From contig CAWJEG010000016.1 of the NCBI GenBank assembly GCA_963841845.1, positions 1 to 64,000 of the forward strand: DNA of 64,000 bases, read 5' to 3'. Each line of letters starts with the position of its first letter. The first letter of the stretch is position 1. This document shows positions 1 through 9,202 of the stretch, piece by piece. Position numbers and translations under genes: made by a program. This DNA is from CAVVGZ01 sp963841845. Lineage in GTDB: Bacteria > Chloroflexota > Anaerolineae > Anaerolineales > Anaerolineaceae. The notes under the pieces are model-generated. The model was not told where the DNA came from, searched no databases, and was given only the letters and a program-made list of their open reading frames with translations.

Positions 1-687
1 ACATCTGAGATTTCTGAAAAATCCCAACACATGTTTGAAAGTGTTGGAAATTTTAATAATCCAGACAACTCATCCTTTTCCCGGCTAATCTGCAACTTGT
101 TTTCAATTTCCTGAAGTTCAGCAATCACTACTGGTTCATCAGAATCTGATATTGTTAAATAATCCATTCGGTCTGTGCTTTTTATCTTTGCAGTTAATTC
201 CTTTTTGCGATCCTCTACTGATTGCTTTAGGCTCTTTTCTCCAGCTTTTGCATTGGTTAAATCCATACTGATTTGAACGCCTTCATGGCCAATTATAATT
301 TTGTGGATACTTTGTTTATGCTCTGATTCCACCTTTTCAACAAATTCGATTGTCAAAGACATATTGTTGATCAAAAACTAAAAATTCCGGCTTTATAGCG
401 ATTGGGTTATAAGACCATATATTATTTTGAAATATTATTGTCCCGTTCTCAACCCTAATGACAATCTGTTGTTCGATAGGACTTTGCTGCGAGGTTAATG
501 TTTGGCGGGCTATGATTTTCTGAGAATCATTTATATGTGCGGATTTTAAGATGGTTGCGATTGTACTTTTACCGTAACCATTGTTTGCATAAAGAACGGT
601 GTTTCTTGATAGATCAACACCACTATTAGGTGATCGAAAATTTGAGAATGTGCCAACACCCTGAATGATTTGAAAACGCTTGAGCAT
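1..687 (-). CDS. AAA ATPase, PrrC/RloC-like N-terminal part (partial, one frameshift)
   Basis: The gene starts at 687 behind a good AGGAAGGAT ribosome site and runs off the left edge. The first ~116 residues carry an AAA_13-type P-loop (NNGYGKST, residues ~35-42, with the first Gly of the Walker A replaced as in PrrC/RloC relatives) and the motif LVFDQQYVFDN. A stop follows at 337, but the next frame continues at once with FVEKVESEHKQSIHKIIIGHEGV, a normal continuation of this family, and then a Lys/Glu-rich coiled-coil stretch to the window edge. A one-base indel near 345-350 therefore splits the gene. Family members are ATPases, and PrrC and RloC are anticodon nucleases kept silent by a linked type I restriction complex. 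The nuclease domain would lie outside the window, so a plain AAA ATPase is equally possible. It sits 14 nt after hsdS in the same operon. Confidence 0.6.
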
Positions 688-701
688 GATTTATATCCTT
701 C

Positions 702-1974
702 CTATTCTACCTTTACCCGAATTTCACTCGTGAGCAGCTTATGCGTTAGACCTTCTTTTTGAGTGTTTAAAGCATCTGTTTCTTTGACTCAAGAACCATA
801 ATGTTTTGATCAATCAAGAATAGACATTGAGAAATTTGTAATTGTTCGTCTAATTTTGGCAAAGGAATATGTAGATTTCCCAATATTGATAAGGTTAATC
901 CCCCACGACCACCATCGCCTGCAGACATTCTCCGTAATTCCCAATAACGAGAATCAAGATTGTAATAAAGGAATAAAAGATAATGTGTCCGTTCTTCTCT
1001 TGGCATTATCGCGGCGATGGATTGGTTTGTACATAATGGAATCTCATTGATAGCTACAGTTCCCCGAGTTTTCCCTTGTCCAGCTAACCCTACTAAGACG
1101 GAGTGCATAGGTAACATGGACGTATTTGAATTTTTCATTCCAGATTCAGTGATTCTGCCTTTAACTGAATCTACAAATTTTAGATTCAACTCGCCGGAAT
1201 TCATCCATGGAATTTCACCTCCCCAATACAGAGGTGCGAAAGTTGATGGGGTTCCACCAGCCTTCAGTGAACCAATTTGATTTCAGCCTCACAAGACTCC
1301 ATCCATTTGGAATCTCATCTTTATAATGAGAAGGTTCACCAAACTCCGGGAATCGCAGCCTGCCAGTCAGTAGTCCTTGCATCAACCCCTTCTTCTGCCA
1401 CTGCTTCGCCTTGATCAACTGCTGCACCAGCTCGATGAGCACGGTCCCAGACGGAGAGGATCTCTGTCATCTTTTCTTGCTCTTGAATTGGTGGAATTGG
1501 GACCATTAATTTTTGAGACATTAGTCCAATCCGCGGCAAGGCATTTTTGTGCCAGAAAGATTGATTGGCGACTCTAATGAATTGAGAAGTCTGAATTTCA
1601 TGAAAACAGATATTTTGACTGACACCCATTTTTACTTGATAGAACCCAAATTTCAGATGAACAGACTCCATCAAAGTCACAATATAGATATTTTTTTAGG
1701 TAAGGACGTAGCTTTCCGAAAAGTACATTCCCTTTGTAAAAGACATTTTTTTGACTGGATTGTTTGGATGGACTCAGTAAACCCAATCATTTGCCCGGTC
1801 TCTTTCGATATATTTTCAAGTTCAATGCAAGCAAGATCAGGCGCAATATTTTGAGGACTTATTCTTTCCTTTACCTAAATCGACAATTTCTTTAAAGCGA
1901 AGGAATCTCCAAGAATCCAATGATCGATTACTAGTCTTTAGATTTTGGAGTCGTTGGGCATTATTCTGTGGCAT
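702..1974 (-). pseudogene. hsdS: Type I restriction-modification specificity subunit HsdS (multiple frameshifts)
   Basis: DNA-recognition subunit of a type I restriction-modification complex. Fragments in three frames align in order with a normal two-domain HsdS: an N-terminus starting at ATG 1974, a first recognition domain with VLFGKLRPYLKKYLY and the end motif PIPPIQEQEKM, a central conserved helix with LMQGLLTGRLRFPEF, a second recognition domain ending IPLPKLDEQLQIS, and a C-terminal helix ending in TAG at 702-704 (KLLTSEIRVKVE). At least four frame changes are needed (near 1860, 1640, 1430-1450, 1210 and 780), so no full-length protein is made from this sequence as given. The ATG overlaps the stop of the upstream rhuM gene by 14 nt, which implies translational coupling when intact. 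Confidence 0.8.
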
Positions 1975-2983
1975 GATTTTTCCCTGCATTTTTGTCATGC
2001 TCTTTCAAATTTTTGACCGCCCTGTCAAAATCGTCGTCCGGTTGGCCGTCTTCCCGCTCCAGGCGGGCGGTGTTGTACTTTTCATATTCCGAGAGTCGCC
2101 AAGGCCCTTGCCACCTCAGCCGAAATCCGGCCGGCGTCACGCAGCACTTCTCGCCCGTTGAATTGCAGGAATGTGTCGAGCTTTTGCGCCCAATCTCGCA
2201 TGTACATGGGTTGGTGACGCTCGGCCTGGTCCTCGGCGTAATCCAGGTACATGGTCACAATGCGGTTGAGGCTGCGCAGTTCATCTTCTGCCAGGTAGTT
2301 CTTTGCTACAGTTACGTCCACCTGGCGTACTTTCTTGCCCTTCCAGCTGGTCAAGCCCATGTTGGGCTTGGCGGCGCTGACGCGTTCGGCAATCAGTTCA
2401 GCGGCGGTGTGCCCGGTAATCGCCCAGTGCAGCTTGTTTTGAACGGTCGCGTAAAATTCGTGTGTGATATCAGCGTTGGGGTCGTAATCCACGGAGAATC
2501 TGTAGATCTCGGTGATTTTTCGGTAGAATTGTTTTTCGGAAGCGCGAATATCGCGAATACGCTCAAGCAATTCGTCAAAATAGTCTGCGCCCAAGCCACG
2601 TCCATCTTTCAGGCGCTCGTCGTCCATGGTGAAACCTTTGACCAGGTATTCACGCAGCCGCTCGGTCGCCCAGCGTCTGAATTGGGTACCACGGTGGGAT
2701 TTTACGCGGTAGCCAACGGCGATGATCACCTCCAGGTTGTAATGCTTCAATGCACGTTGTATTTCTCGCTACCTTCCGATTGAACTTGTAAGTAATCCTT
2801 ACAAGTTGCCTCCTCGCTCAATTCACCTTCGGTATAGATATTCTTAATGTGCATCGTGATGTTCTGTGACGACGTCTGAAACAATTCAGCCATTGCAGAT
2901 TGCGTAAGCCATACCGTATCACCTTCCATGCGGACATTGATTTGTGTCTTGCCGTCTTCAGCCTGGTAGATTAGAATATTCAT
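1961..2983 (-). pseudogene. rhuM: RhuM family protein (virulence RhuM/Fic-associated; frameshifted)
   Basis: RhuM family proteins are often encoded inside type I restriction loci; their role is not established. The N-terminal part (MNILIYQAEDGKTQINVRME, then VWLTQSAMAELFQ) is read from ATG 2983, with an alternative GTG at 3019 that overlaps the hsdM end. After a frame change near 2750 the rest follows in another frame with the family hallmarks KHYNLEVIIAVGYRVKS and GTQFRRWATERLREYLVKGF. A second frame change near 2085 leads to a C-terminus SEYEKYNTARLERED that ends in TAA at 1961-1963, inside the start of hsdS. The length of ~340 residues is normal for the family. Two indels interrupt an otherwise well-preserved protein. 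Confidence 0.8.
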
Positions 2984-3008
2984 CGGTCTTTCGTGGAAGC
3001 TTACCCGG

Positions 3009-4536
3009 TCATTGATCACCTCCCAGGCCCAACTCTTCCAGGTATTTCTTCATTTCAGCCTGCACCTATAACCAGCTCCGATTCGATTTCTTCGATTTCT
3101 TTCTGTACGGCGGGGATGTCGACTTCCTCCTCTTCTTCAAAGGTGTCCACGTAGCGCGGGAATATTGAGGTTGTAATCCGCGGCTTTAATATCAGTCTGG
3201 AAGCTACAGCGAGCGTACTTATCGATCGGCTTGAAATCAAGGTAGGTTTGGAATATGCGGTCAATGTCCACATCGCGTACGAACTTTTGGTTGGTTCCGC
3301 TTCAAAACCGTTTGAGCCATCAATAAAAAGGATATGTTTTTGTCGCGTTCTGTCTCGGCTCATTGCCCAGGGTTTACGTGCCTTGTTGAAAATCAGGATT
3401 GCGGCAGGAATAGGCGTGCCAAAGAAGAGCTTTTGCGGTAAGCCGATGACGGCTTCAAGGATATTCTCGTCAATGAAGCTGTTGCGTATTATGCCTTCCG
3501 CAGCTCCGCGGAAGAGAACACCGTGTGGGACAATCACCCCCACCCTCCCTCGCCTTCCAGGCGATTTCCACCATGTGGCTGATGAAGGCAAATCTCCCTT
3601 GCTTTTGGAGGAAGCCCGCGGTGAAACGTCGGATAACGATCATTAGCCGCATACTCTGCACCCCATTTTTTGAGAGAAAAGGGTGGATTCGCGACGACAA
3701 CATTGAAACGCATCAGTTCGTCCCGGTCGAGCAAAATGGAGATGCGATTGTGTCACACCATTCGATTTGGGCGCGTCCATTTGTGCAGAAACATATTCAT
3801 TCTGCACAATGCCCAGGTGGATCCATTTGATTCCTGCCCACCCAGAAGAAATTGCCGCCACCAATTTCTTTTGCCACACGTATGAGGAGTGAACCCGAGC
3901 CACAGGCAGGGTCACAGATTCGGTCACCGGGCTTCGGTTGGACCAAGTTTTGCTAGGAGTATGGATACTTCGGGGGGTATAGAATTCACCGGCCTTTTTG
4001 CCCGCGCCGGCAGCAAATTGTTCGATGAGGTATTCATATACATCCCCAATGATATCCCGGTTCCGATATCGAGGGACGTAGAGTCTAGGTGGGGATTCGC
4101 AAAGTCTTCCAGCAGGTTTTTAAGACGCGATTACGGTCTTTGGTCTGACCCAAAGCCCCTCACTGTTGAAATCAATATTGCGGAAAACATTTTCGAGCTT
4201 GGCCTTGTTTGCATCCTCAATTTTTTCAAGCGCTATATTGATTAATTCGCCGAGGTTTGCGGCATCCCGCTTTCGAGAAGGTATTCAAAAGTGGCCTCTT
4301 CAGGCACGACAAATCGTTCGCGCTGATGGCACGTTCTATCCGGGTCAGGTCGCCGTTGTAACGCTGGAAATATTCGGCGTACTTTTCCTTGTGAAGGTCG
4401 CTGATATATTTCACGAACAGCATCGTGAGAATGTAGTTTTTATATTCAGAAGGGTCCGACTGCCCGCGCGGAATGTGTCGCAAGTTGCAAATACAATGTC
4501 CCCGATTTCGTTTCTTCCTGCGTGAGAATTTGCCAT
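3009..4536 (-). pseudogene. hsdM: Type I restriction-modification DNA methyltransferase HsdM (multiple frameshifts)
   Basis: N6-adenine methyltransferase subunit of the type I complex. ATG 4536 follows a GGAG site; the protein opens with MANSHAGRNEIGDIVFATCD and, after a frame change near 4480, continues PSEYKNYILTMLFVKYISDL. Motif I (DPACGSGSLL, near 3890-3910) and motif IV (NPPF, near 3690) are intact and in the right order. The C-terminus EMKKYLEELGLGGDQ ends in TGA at 3009. At least five frame changes separate these blocks (near 4480, 3960-4150, 3840, 3760, 3600 and 3170). The blocks are well conserved, so either decay is very recent or the indels are assembly errors. It lies 36 nt after the S-like gene and directly before rhuM. 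Confidence 0.85.
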
Positions 4537-4572
4537 GTTATTGAATCTCCTTTTCAAAGATTGCCTTTAAAC

Positions 4573-5121
4573 TTACAGCTTGATTAAATCCCGTTTCTTT
4601 TTCAATAATGTCATCAATAAATCAGCTTCCTTACCCTGTAATTCTTCTAATGCTACGATCTTCTTTTGAATATCAAAGGCCGGCACTATTATTTCAAGGT
4701 TTATAAATGCGGTTAGGGAAATGAATTGAATCGAACTTCCGCTGCGGTGCTGCTTGAAATATTCCTGCGCTGGTGTCTGATTCAGCCACCACGCCAGTAG
4801 GGAGATAATATTTTTGCATTGTTCGGGCGTAGGATGTAAAAAGTGTTGGCTGCCAGGGTTTGATTCACCTGGTGGTCTATTAAGCAGGTGAAATTATCCT
4901 TACCTCTTGCAGAGAAAGAGGACATTACCAGGTTGTAACTCTATGCGCCTCGCTCCAGTGCTTGGTGTGAACCGAGTCAGATTTGTCCAATCGATATTAT
5001 TCTGTTTATTAATATCCTTCGCCTGAATAATCCAATAATCCCCTTCTGTATCAGCAATAATTCCTTCACGGGCTTGATAACCTGTTGTAATCTCAGAAAC
5101 ATCATTTAGGTTTTGTTTCAC
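4573..5121 (-). pseudogene. Short single-domain HsdS-like protein preceding hsdM
   Basis: The start is a GTG at 5121 behind GAGGGAAA. The first ~73 residues resemble the beginning of an HsdS target-recognition domain (ITTGYQAREG, then WIIQAKDIN and ELQPGNVLFLCKR). After one or more frame changes near 4900 the end is read as a typical HsdS helix with VPAFDIQKKIVALEELQ and a final KKKRDLIKL, stopping at 4573. The reconstructed length is ~180 residues, about half of a standard HsdS, so it has one recognition domain plus one coiled helix. It is the first gene of the operon, before hsdM. Half-size S proteins can pair or act as accessory specificity subunits; which applies here is unknown. Confidence 0.6.
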
Positions 5122-5167
5122 TTTCCCTCGTCAAAAATAATTTGCATTATTCTTATTACTGATGCTA

Positions 5168-5196
5168 ATTATAACACGATGTTTTATAAAATGCAA
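5168..5196 (-). promoter_or_regulatory. Sigma-70 type promoter of the restriction operon
   Basis: On the minus strand a -35 TTGCAT (5191-5196) and a -10 TATAAT (5168-5173) are separated by exactly 17 bp. The predicted transcription start is about 40 nt before the GTG of the S-like gene at 5121. Confidence 0.6.
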
Positions 5197-5474
5197 GGAT
5201 AAAATACAGTAATATATGTACTGCTTGATATATAATTTCTATTATATTTCGCCTGCACCGGTTTGGTTGTTATTGCCATCTTCGTTTTTTTGAAACACAG
5301 TTTCTTAAGGTCATGATCTGAGCTATTTTATATTTTCTAAAATTATTATACGAAATTATGTTCTAAAATTCTAGCTGACTCTTCAAGGATTGCATTTGAG
5401 GAATATTTTTTCCACCTGAAACAAGGAAAACGCTTCCAGGCGTAGGAGACCGTCATCATAGACGTACGGCAATA
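5197..5474. other. AT-rich spacer between the restriction island and the small-protein gene
   Basis: Very AT-rich with no convincing coding sequence on either strand. Besides the hsd promoter just to its left, nothing else is recognisable. Confidence 0.5.
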
Positions 5475-5495
5475 CCAAAATGACCACCTCCTTAA
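5475..5495. repeat. 21-nt direct repeat, left copy
   Basis: The 21-nt stretch starting CCAAAATGACCACC recurs with one mismatch at 6022-6042. The two copies bracket the small-protein gene at 5607-5849. Their function is unknown; they could be remnants of an insertion or shared regulatory sites. Confidence 0.55.
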
Positions 5496-5606
5496 GAGTA
5501 TGGTAATTATGGTATTTGGGTAGTTCCACTTACCCTGGTAATTGAAATACTGGTTTCGTCCCCCTGAACTTCCCCCACACCTATGTCCCCTGCGACGGCC
5601 CCCGGC

Positions 5607-5849
5607 TCAACCCTCCTCATCCAGGTCGCTTTCGCGTTCGTAGGCCTGCCATTCCCTGGCCAGCTCCGCCGGGGACTCCACCCCAAAAAAGTTCCCGTCC
5701 GCCAGCCACTCATCAATTTCCCTGGTTTTGGCTTTGCGGTAATTGTTATCCTCCCTGGTGTAGCACAGGTAATAGATTTCTTCCGCCATTTTGTGCCGCA
5801 CGGTATGTGTTTTATTTAATCTTTTTCCGCCGGCTTTTTTATTTGCCAT
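5607..5849 (-). CDS. Small hypothetical protein, paralogue of the protein at 14182-14409
   Basis: An 80-residue protein starting at ATG 5849 (MANKKAGGKRLNK) behind GGAGGG at the correct spacing; an upstream in-frame extension lacks a ribosome site. The core, from VRHKMAEEIYYLCY through EIDEWLADGNFFG to AELAREWQAYERES, matches a second protein in this window along ~53 residues at roughly two thirds identity. The pattern (basic start, short helix with aromatic residues, DWLA-type acidic motif) loosely recalls DUF2934-type small proteins, but that assignment is tentative. No signal peptide or membrane segment is visible. It stands alone, flanked by 21-nt direct repeats. Confidence 0.65.
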   Translation of the reverse strand: MANKKAGGKRLNKTHTVRHKMAEEIYYLCYTREDNNYRKAKTREIDEWLADGNFFGVESPAELAREWQAYERESDLDEEG

Positions 5850-6021
5850 GGTACCCTCCGTTGTTTCATCCAGCCCCTGCCGCCCCGCCAGGTGGTACAC
5901 CAATAACGCTCAAGGACATTTTATCCCACTTCCTCCGGACGGGGACTAGCCCTGCCAGGAGAGGGCAGGACCTTCGGCTGCGCGTCGTCTTACATTCAAT
6001 GGTTGGGGCTTGATGGAATGA

Positions 6022-6042
6022 CCAAAATGACCACCCCCTTAA
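6022..6042. repeat. 21-nt direct repeat, right copy
   Basis: Right partner of the repeat at 5475-5495, differing at one position (C for T in the pyrimidine run). Confidence 0.55.
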
Positions 6043-6134
6043 AGAAATGGCGTGCATGTCGGTTTTGGTAATTGTCAGCGGTAGGTTGGCTTGAGGGGAT
6101 TTTTCAGGCTGCCGGGTTGAACATTGCTGCTCCC

Positions 6135-6220
6135 GAAACCCAACATCCCTGAAATTCGTTGGGTTTCACCCCGGGGGGAAGGAAATCAACAATTCATGGC
6201 TGTTTCCGGTTCAACCCAAC
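6135..6220. repeat. Interspersed repeat with inverted ends, copy 1
   Basis: GAAACCCAAC (6135-6144) and GTTGGGTTTC (6158-6167) form a perfect 10-bp inverted repeat. The same GTTGGGTT is matched again by AACCCAAC at 6213-6220, so the element from 6158 to 6220 has 8-bp inverted ends. Its interior (GGGAAGGAAATC and TTTCCGGTTCAACCCAA) recurs at 8943-9008. It looks like a small non-autonomous or REP-like element. The rest of the spacer to 6432 is GC-rich with no gene. Confidence 0.55.
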
Positions 6221-6432
6221 CTACTCCTTATCCTGCCATTATGCCTGTAATGAGCGGGGCGGCAGACGGCGTGCAGGGGCACGGGGAGCGGGGGTGCCGT
6301 CGGATAAGTGTGAAATCCCCGTGCCCTTACAGGTGAAATGATTATTTCCTGTTTGATATTTTGCTTGCCTGTCTCTTTACTCATTCCCGTGTTCAATCGC
6401 AGGAAGCCCCGCCCCAAAGGGGACTAGCTCTA

Positions 6433-6567
6433 CGTCGTCCTGAAAAGGACTTGCTTTGCGTCGTCCTGAAAAGGACTTGCTTTGCGTCGTCCTGAAAAGG
6501 ACTTGCTTTGCGTCGTCCTGAAAAGGACTAGCTCTACGTCGTCCTGAAAAGGACTTGCTTAGCGTCG
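6433..6567. repeat. 26-bp tandem hairpin array
   Basis: Five units with a period of exactly 26 bp begin at 6433, 6459, 6485, 6511 and 6537, with a degenerate sixth at 6563. Each contains the perfect hairpin GTCCTGAAAAGGAC (5-bp stem, GAAA loop), joined by a linker such as TTGCTTTGCGTC. There are no unique spacers, so this is not CRISPR. It lies upstream of the LVIVD lipoprotein gene and a related array occurs at 13136-13226. Confidence 0.8.
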
Positions 6568-6719
6568 CCATTAATTCTATCTTTTCATGCTGTTTTCCCT
6601 ATAATTAATAGCGGGAACAAAGCAGGGTTCTTTGAAAGCCAAGCGACCGGGGGGCAGGTGAACAGCGCAGCCCATCATCAGCATCCAGCCCAAACAATCC
6701 AATTCCTGGAGGGTGTCAA

Positions 6720-8897
6720 ATGAAATCCATCCCTGTCCGCTTACCAATCGTCATAACGCTGTTTTGCGCACTGCTGCTGCTCTCCTGTTCCATCATCTCT
6801 CCATTCTCACGCACCTCGGCTGTGGAGTCCACCATGCAAGCCATGGCCGCCCAGCTTACCCAAATTGCCGGCGGGCAGGTTGAGGCGCAAGCGCAGGCCA
6901 CGCCAGCTGCGGCGGGTGAGGGCACTGCAGGACAGCAGGCAACCCTCCCGCCAGGCGCTTCCGGGAATGCACCCGCAGAACTGGAACTGCTCGGCCAGTA
7001 CGGCGGCAGCGCTTTTGCCGTGGCTGTCCAGGGAGACAATGCCTTCCTGGGGCAGGGACCGCGCTTCGTGGTGCTGGATATCTCCGAACCCGACCAGCCG
7101 GTCCTGGTGGGGCAGAGCGAATTGCTGCCCGGCGTGGTGCAGGGAATTGCCCTGCGGGACGACCTGGCCTACGTGGTCTATGCCTACGGCGGAATGGCGG
7201 TCTTTGATGTCAGCAGTCCCCAATCCCCGCGGCTGCTCTCTTCCCTGAAAAACGCCGGATGCAACGCCATTACCCTGGAAGGCAGTTTAGCCCTGCTGGC
7301 ATGCAACCCGTCCGGATACCTGGTCGTGGATATCTCCGACCCGAATCATCCGGCCATCCTCGGTGAAAGCGAACAAAAAGGCGCCATGGTATCCATCGCC
7401 AACCGCGGGGATACCTCCTACGTGGTGGACTGGACCCAGCAGGGGCTGGCCATCTTTGACCACAGTAATCCCGCCGCCCCCCGCCAGGTCAGCCTGTTTA
7501 ATCCTTCGGAACTCACCTCGCCCTCCAGCAATGGAGGCATATTTCAAAGTGTGCGCAGCTGCGGTGAATACCTGTGCCTTACCGACCTGATGAACGGCCT
7601 GATCATCCTGGATATCAGCCGTCCGCAAGCGCCCGCGGTTGTGAGTGTGACCAGGGCTGGTATTCCTTCCGGGCTGGCTGTAGACGGGGACACCGTATTT
7701 GTCCTGGATGATATGGAAGGCCTGCTGGTGATCGATATCAGCAATCCTGCTGAGCCAGACCTGCTGGGCACGCTGCCCAGCGATATGGATGGTGAGGAAT
7801 ACAAGCCGCAGCAGACTGCCGAACGCGGCATGGCTTTCTCCGGGGGGAATGTTTTCATCACCGATGCTGCCTACGGGGTGGATATCATTAATGTGAACAC
7901 TCCTTCCTCACCGCAAAGGCTGGCACGCTACCATAGCCCGCTTCCCTGGACGCTGTGGGATATTTCTGTGCAGGAGCAGACTGCCTACGTTGTGGGCATC
8001 AACAGCGGCTTCCGCGTGGTGGATGTGAGCGACCCTGCCAATATGCGTGAACTGGGCTTTGATGATTCGCGTAAAGATATTTACAGCCAGTCTCCCACCG
8101 GCCTGGCTGTCGATGGGAATTATGCATTCATCTCTGACAGCAATTACCCTTTCCACATCTATGACCTTTCCGACCCATCCGAACCGGACGAGGTTGGAGC
8201 GGTGTATGATCACGCCGCCCCGGACGGCGCTGCGGATATTGCCGTGGCTGGCAATACGGCGTATCTCTCGGGATCAGGAGCAAAAGACGCCTTTTATCCC
8301 GGCGACGGGCTGTGGGTGATTGATATTTCCGATCCCCAAAATCCGCAGGAAGTCAAGTTCCTTGATTTGCCCAATGCAGGCTGGCAGCTGGCCGTCTCAG
8401 GCAGCACGCTGTATGCCCTGGATGCATACGGTGCAAATGGCGGTGCCAACCTGGAAGAACCCTTATCCCTGCGGGTGATCGACATTTCCAGCCCATCCAA
8501 CCCGGTGCCCGGCGCTGTGATCCCGTTCCCGCAGCGGACCCCGATAGGCATGGGATCCTGGGATGTAAAAGCCAGCCAGGATCGCCTCTACATCAGCCTC
8601 TCGATGATGGAGCTCAAGGTCTTTGATATATCGAATCCTGCCGACCCAAAGGATATGGGAAATTATCCGGTGTATTTCTCCGGCAGCGGAAAAATGGCGG
8701 TTGAAGGCGGCATCCTGGCAGCCGGGGTGGTGCAGGCCTATGATGTCTCGCAGGATGGGCAGCCGGAGATGATTGCCAGCGCCCCGCTGGAGAAGGCGTC
8801 CATGGAATCCTGGAGCTATGATATAGAAGGTGAATTGCTCTATGTGGCGACCAGCCGGCATGGAATATACGTCTACCGCATCATCCCGCCCGATTAA
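6720..8897 (+). CDS. LVIVD-repeat lipoprotein
   Basis: A 725-residue secreted lipoprotein. The start at 6720 follows GGAGGGTG. Residues 1-23 are a lipoprotein signal with the lipobox LLSC, followed by an Ala/Gln/Gly-rich linker to about residue 85. The rest is built of ~12 repeats of the LVIVD type, each with a strand like VVLDISEP or VFDVSSPQSP followed by a P-x-LLG-type turn; this family is predicted to fold as a beta-propeller. Such proteins sit on the outer face of the membrane and are thought to bind surface partners, but no enzymatic motif is present. It is a single-gene unit; codon use is GC-rich and the frame is undamaged. Confidence 0.85.
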   Translation: MKSIPVRLPIVITLFCALLLLSCSIISPFSRTSAVESTMQAMAAQLTQIAGGQVEAQAQATPAAAGEGTAGQQATLPPGASGNAPAELELLGQYGGSAFAVAVQGDNAFLGQGPRFVVLDISEPDQPVLVGQSELLPGVVQGIALRDDLAYVVYAYGGMAVFDVSSPQSPRLLSSLKNAGCNAITLEGSLALLACNPSGYLVVDISDPNHPAILGESEQKGAMVSIANRGDTSYVVDWTQQGLAIFDHSNPAAPRQVSLFNPSELTSPSSNGGIFQSVRSCGEYLCLTDLMNGLIILDISRPQAPAVVSVTRAGIPSGLAVDGDTVFVLDDMEGLLVIDISNPAEPDLLGTLPSDMDGEEYKPQQTAERGMAFSGGNVFITDAAYGVDIINVNTPSSPQRLARYHSPLPWTLWDISVQEQTAYVVGINSGFRVVDVSDPANMRELGFDDSRKDIYSQSPTGLAVDGNYAFISDSNYPFHIYDLSDPSEPDEVGAVYDHAAPDGAADIAVAGNTAYLSGSGAKDAFYPGDGLWVIDISDPQNPQEVKFLDLPNAGWQLAVSGSTLYALDAYGANGGANLEEPLSLRVIDISSPSNPVPGAVIPFPQRTPIGMGSWDVKASQDRLYISLSMMELKVFDISNPADPKDMGNYPVYFSGSGKMAVEGGILAAGVVQAYDVSQDGQPEMIASAPLEKASMESWSYDIEGELLYVATSRHGIYVYRIIPPD

Positions 8898-8942
8898 CCA
8901 CGCCGGTCATATGCCATACCCTGGGATGCCTTCCGCCAGCAC

Positions 8943-9008
8943 AATGGGTTGGTTTTCACCTTTTGGGAAGGAAATCGCAAATTCCTGGCAATTTCCGGTT
9001 CAACCCAA
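8943..9008. repeat. Interspersed repeat with inverted ends, copy 2
   Basis: Shares GGGAAGGAAATC, AATTCCTGGCA-type interior and TTTCCGGTTCAACCCAA with the element at 6158-6220, in the same orientation. The left end (GGGTTGGTTTTCACC) is slightly degenerate. The two copies flank the LVIVD gene. Confidence 0.55.
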
Positions 9009-9100
9009 TACCATATGTCTGAAATGAAAGGAGCGGCGGTCGACGTGTGGGGCACGACGGATTTTTTCAAAATCCGATAGGTTGTTTATTTCGGTGCGAG

Positions 9101-9170
9101 ATTCTCCCAAAAGGGATGCATGCGATCCCAAAAGGGATGCAAGCGATCCCAAAAGGGATGCAAGCGATCA
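9101..9170. repeat. 21-bp tandem repeat with hairpin core
   Basis: About three units with a 21-bp period (GCGATCCC at 9122 and 9143, GCGATCAC at 9164). Each carries ATCCCAAAAGGGAT, a hairpin with an AAAA loop. The array lies just beyond the 3' end of the MFS gene and could act as its terminator, though no clear T-run follows. Confidence 0.65.
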
Positions 9171-9202
9171 CTCCGTTGCCAAAAGGCACTTGCTACGCAT
9201 CG

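Noticed and set aside
1992..2783. 263-codon open frame on the plus strand
   Set aside because: It is the antisense shadow of rhuM, whose minus-strand frames match the RhuM family.
6433..6567. Possible CRISPR array
   Set aside because: Units are strictly tandem with no unique spacers, and no cas genes are nearby.
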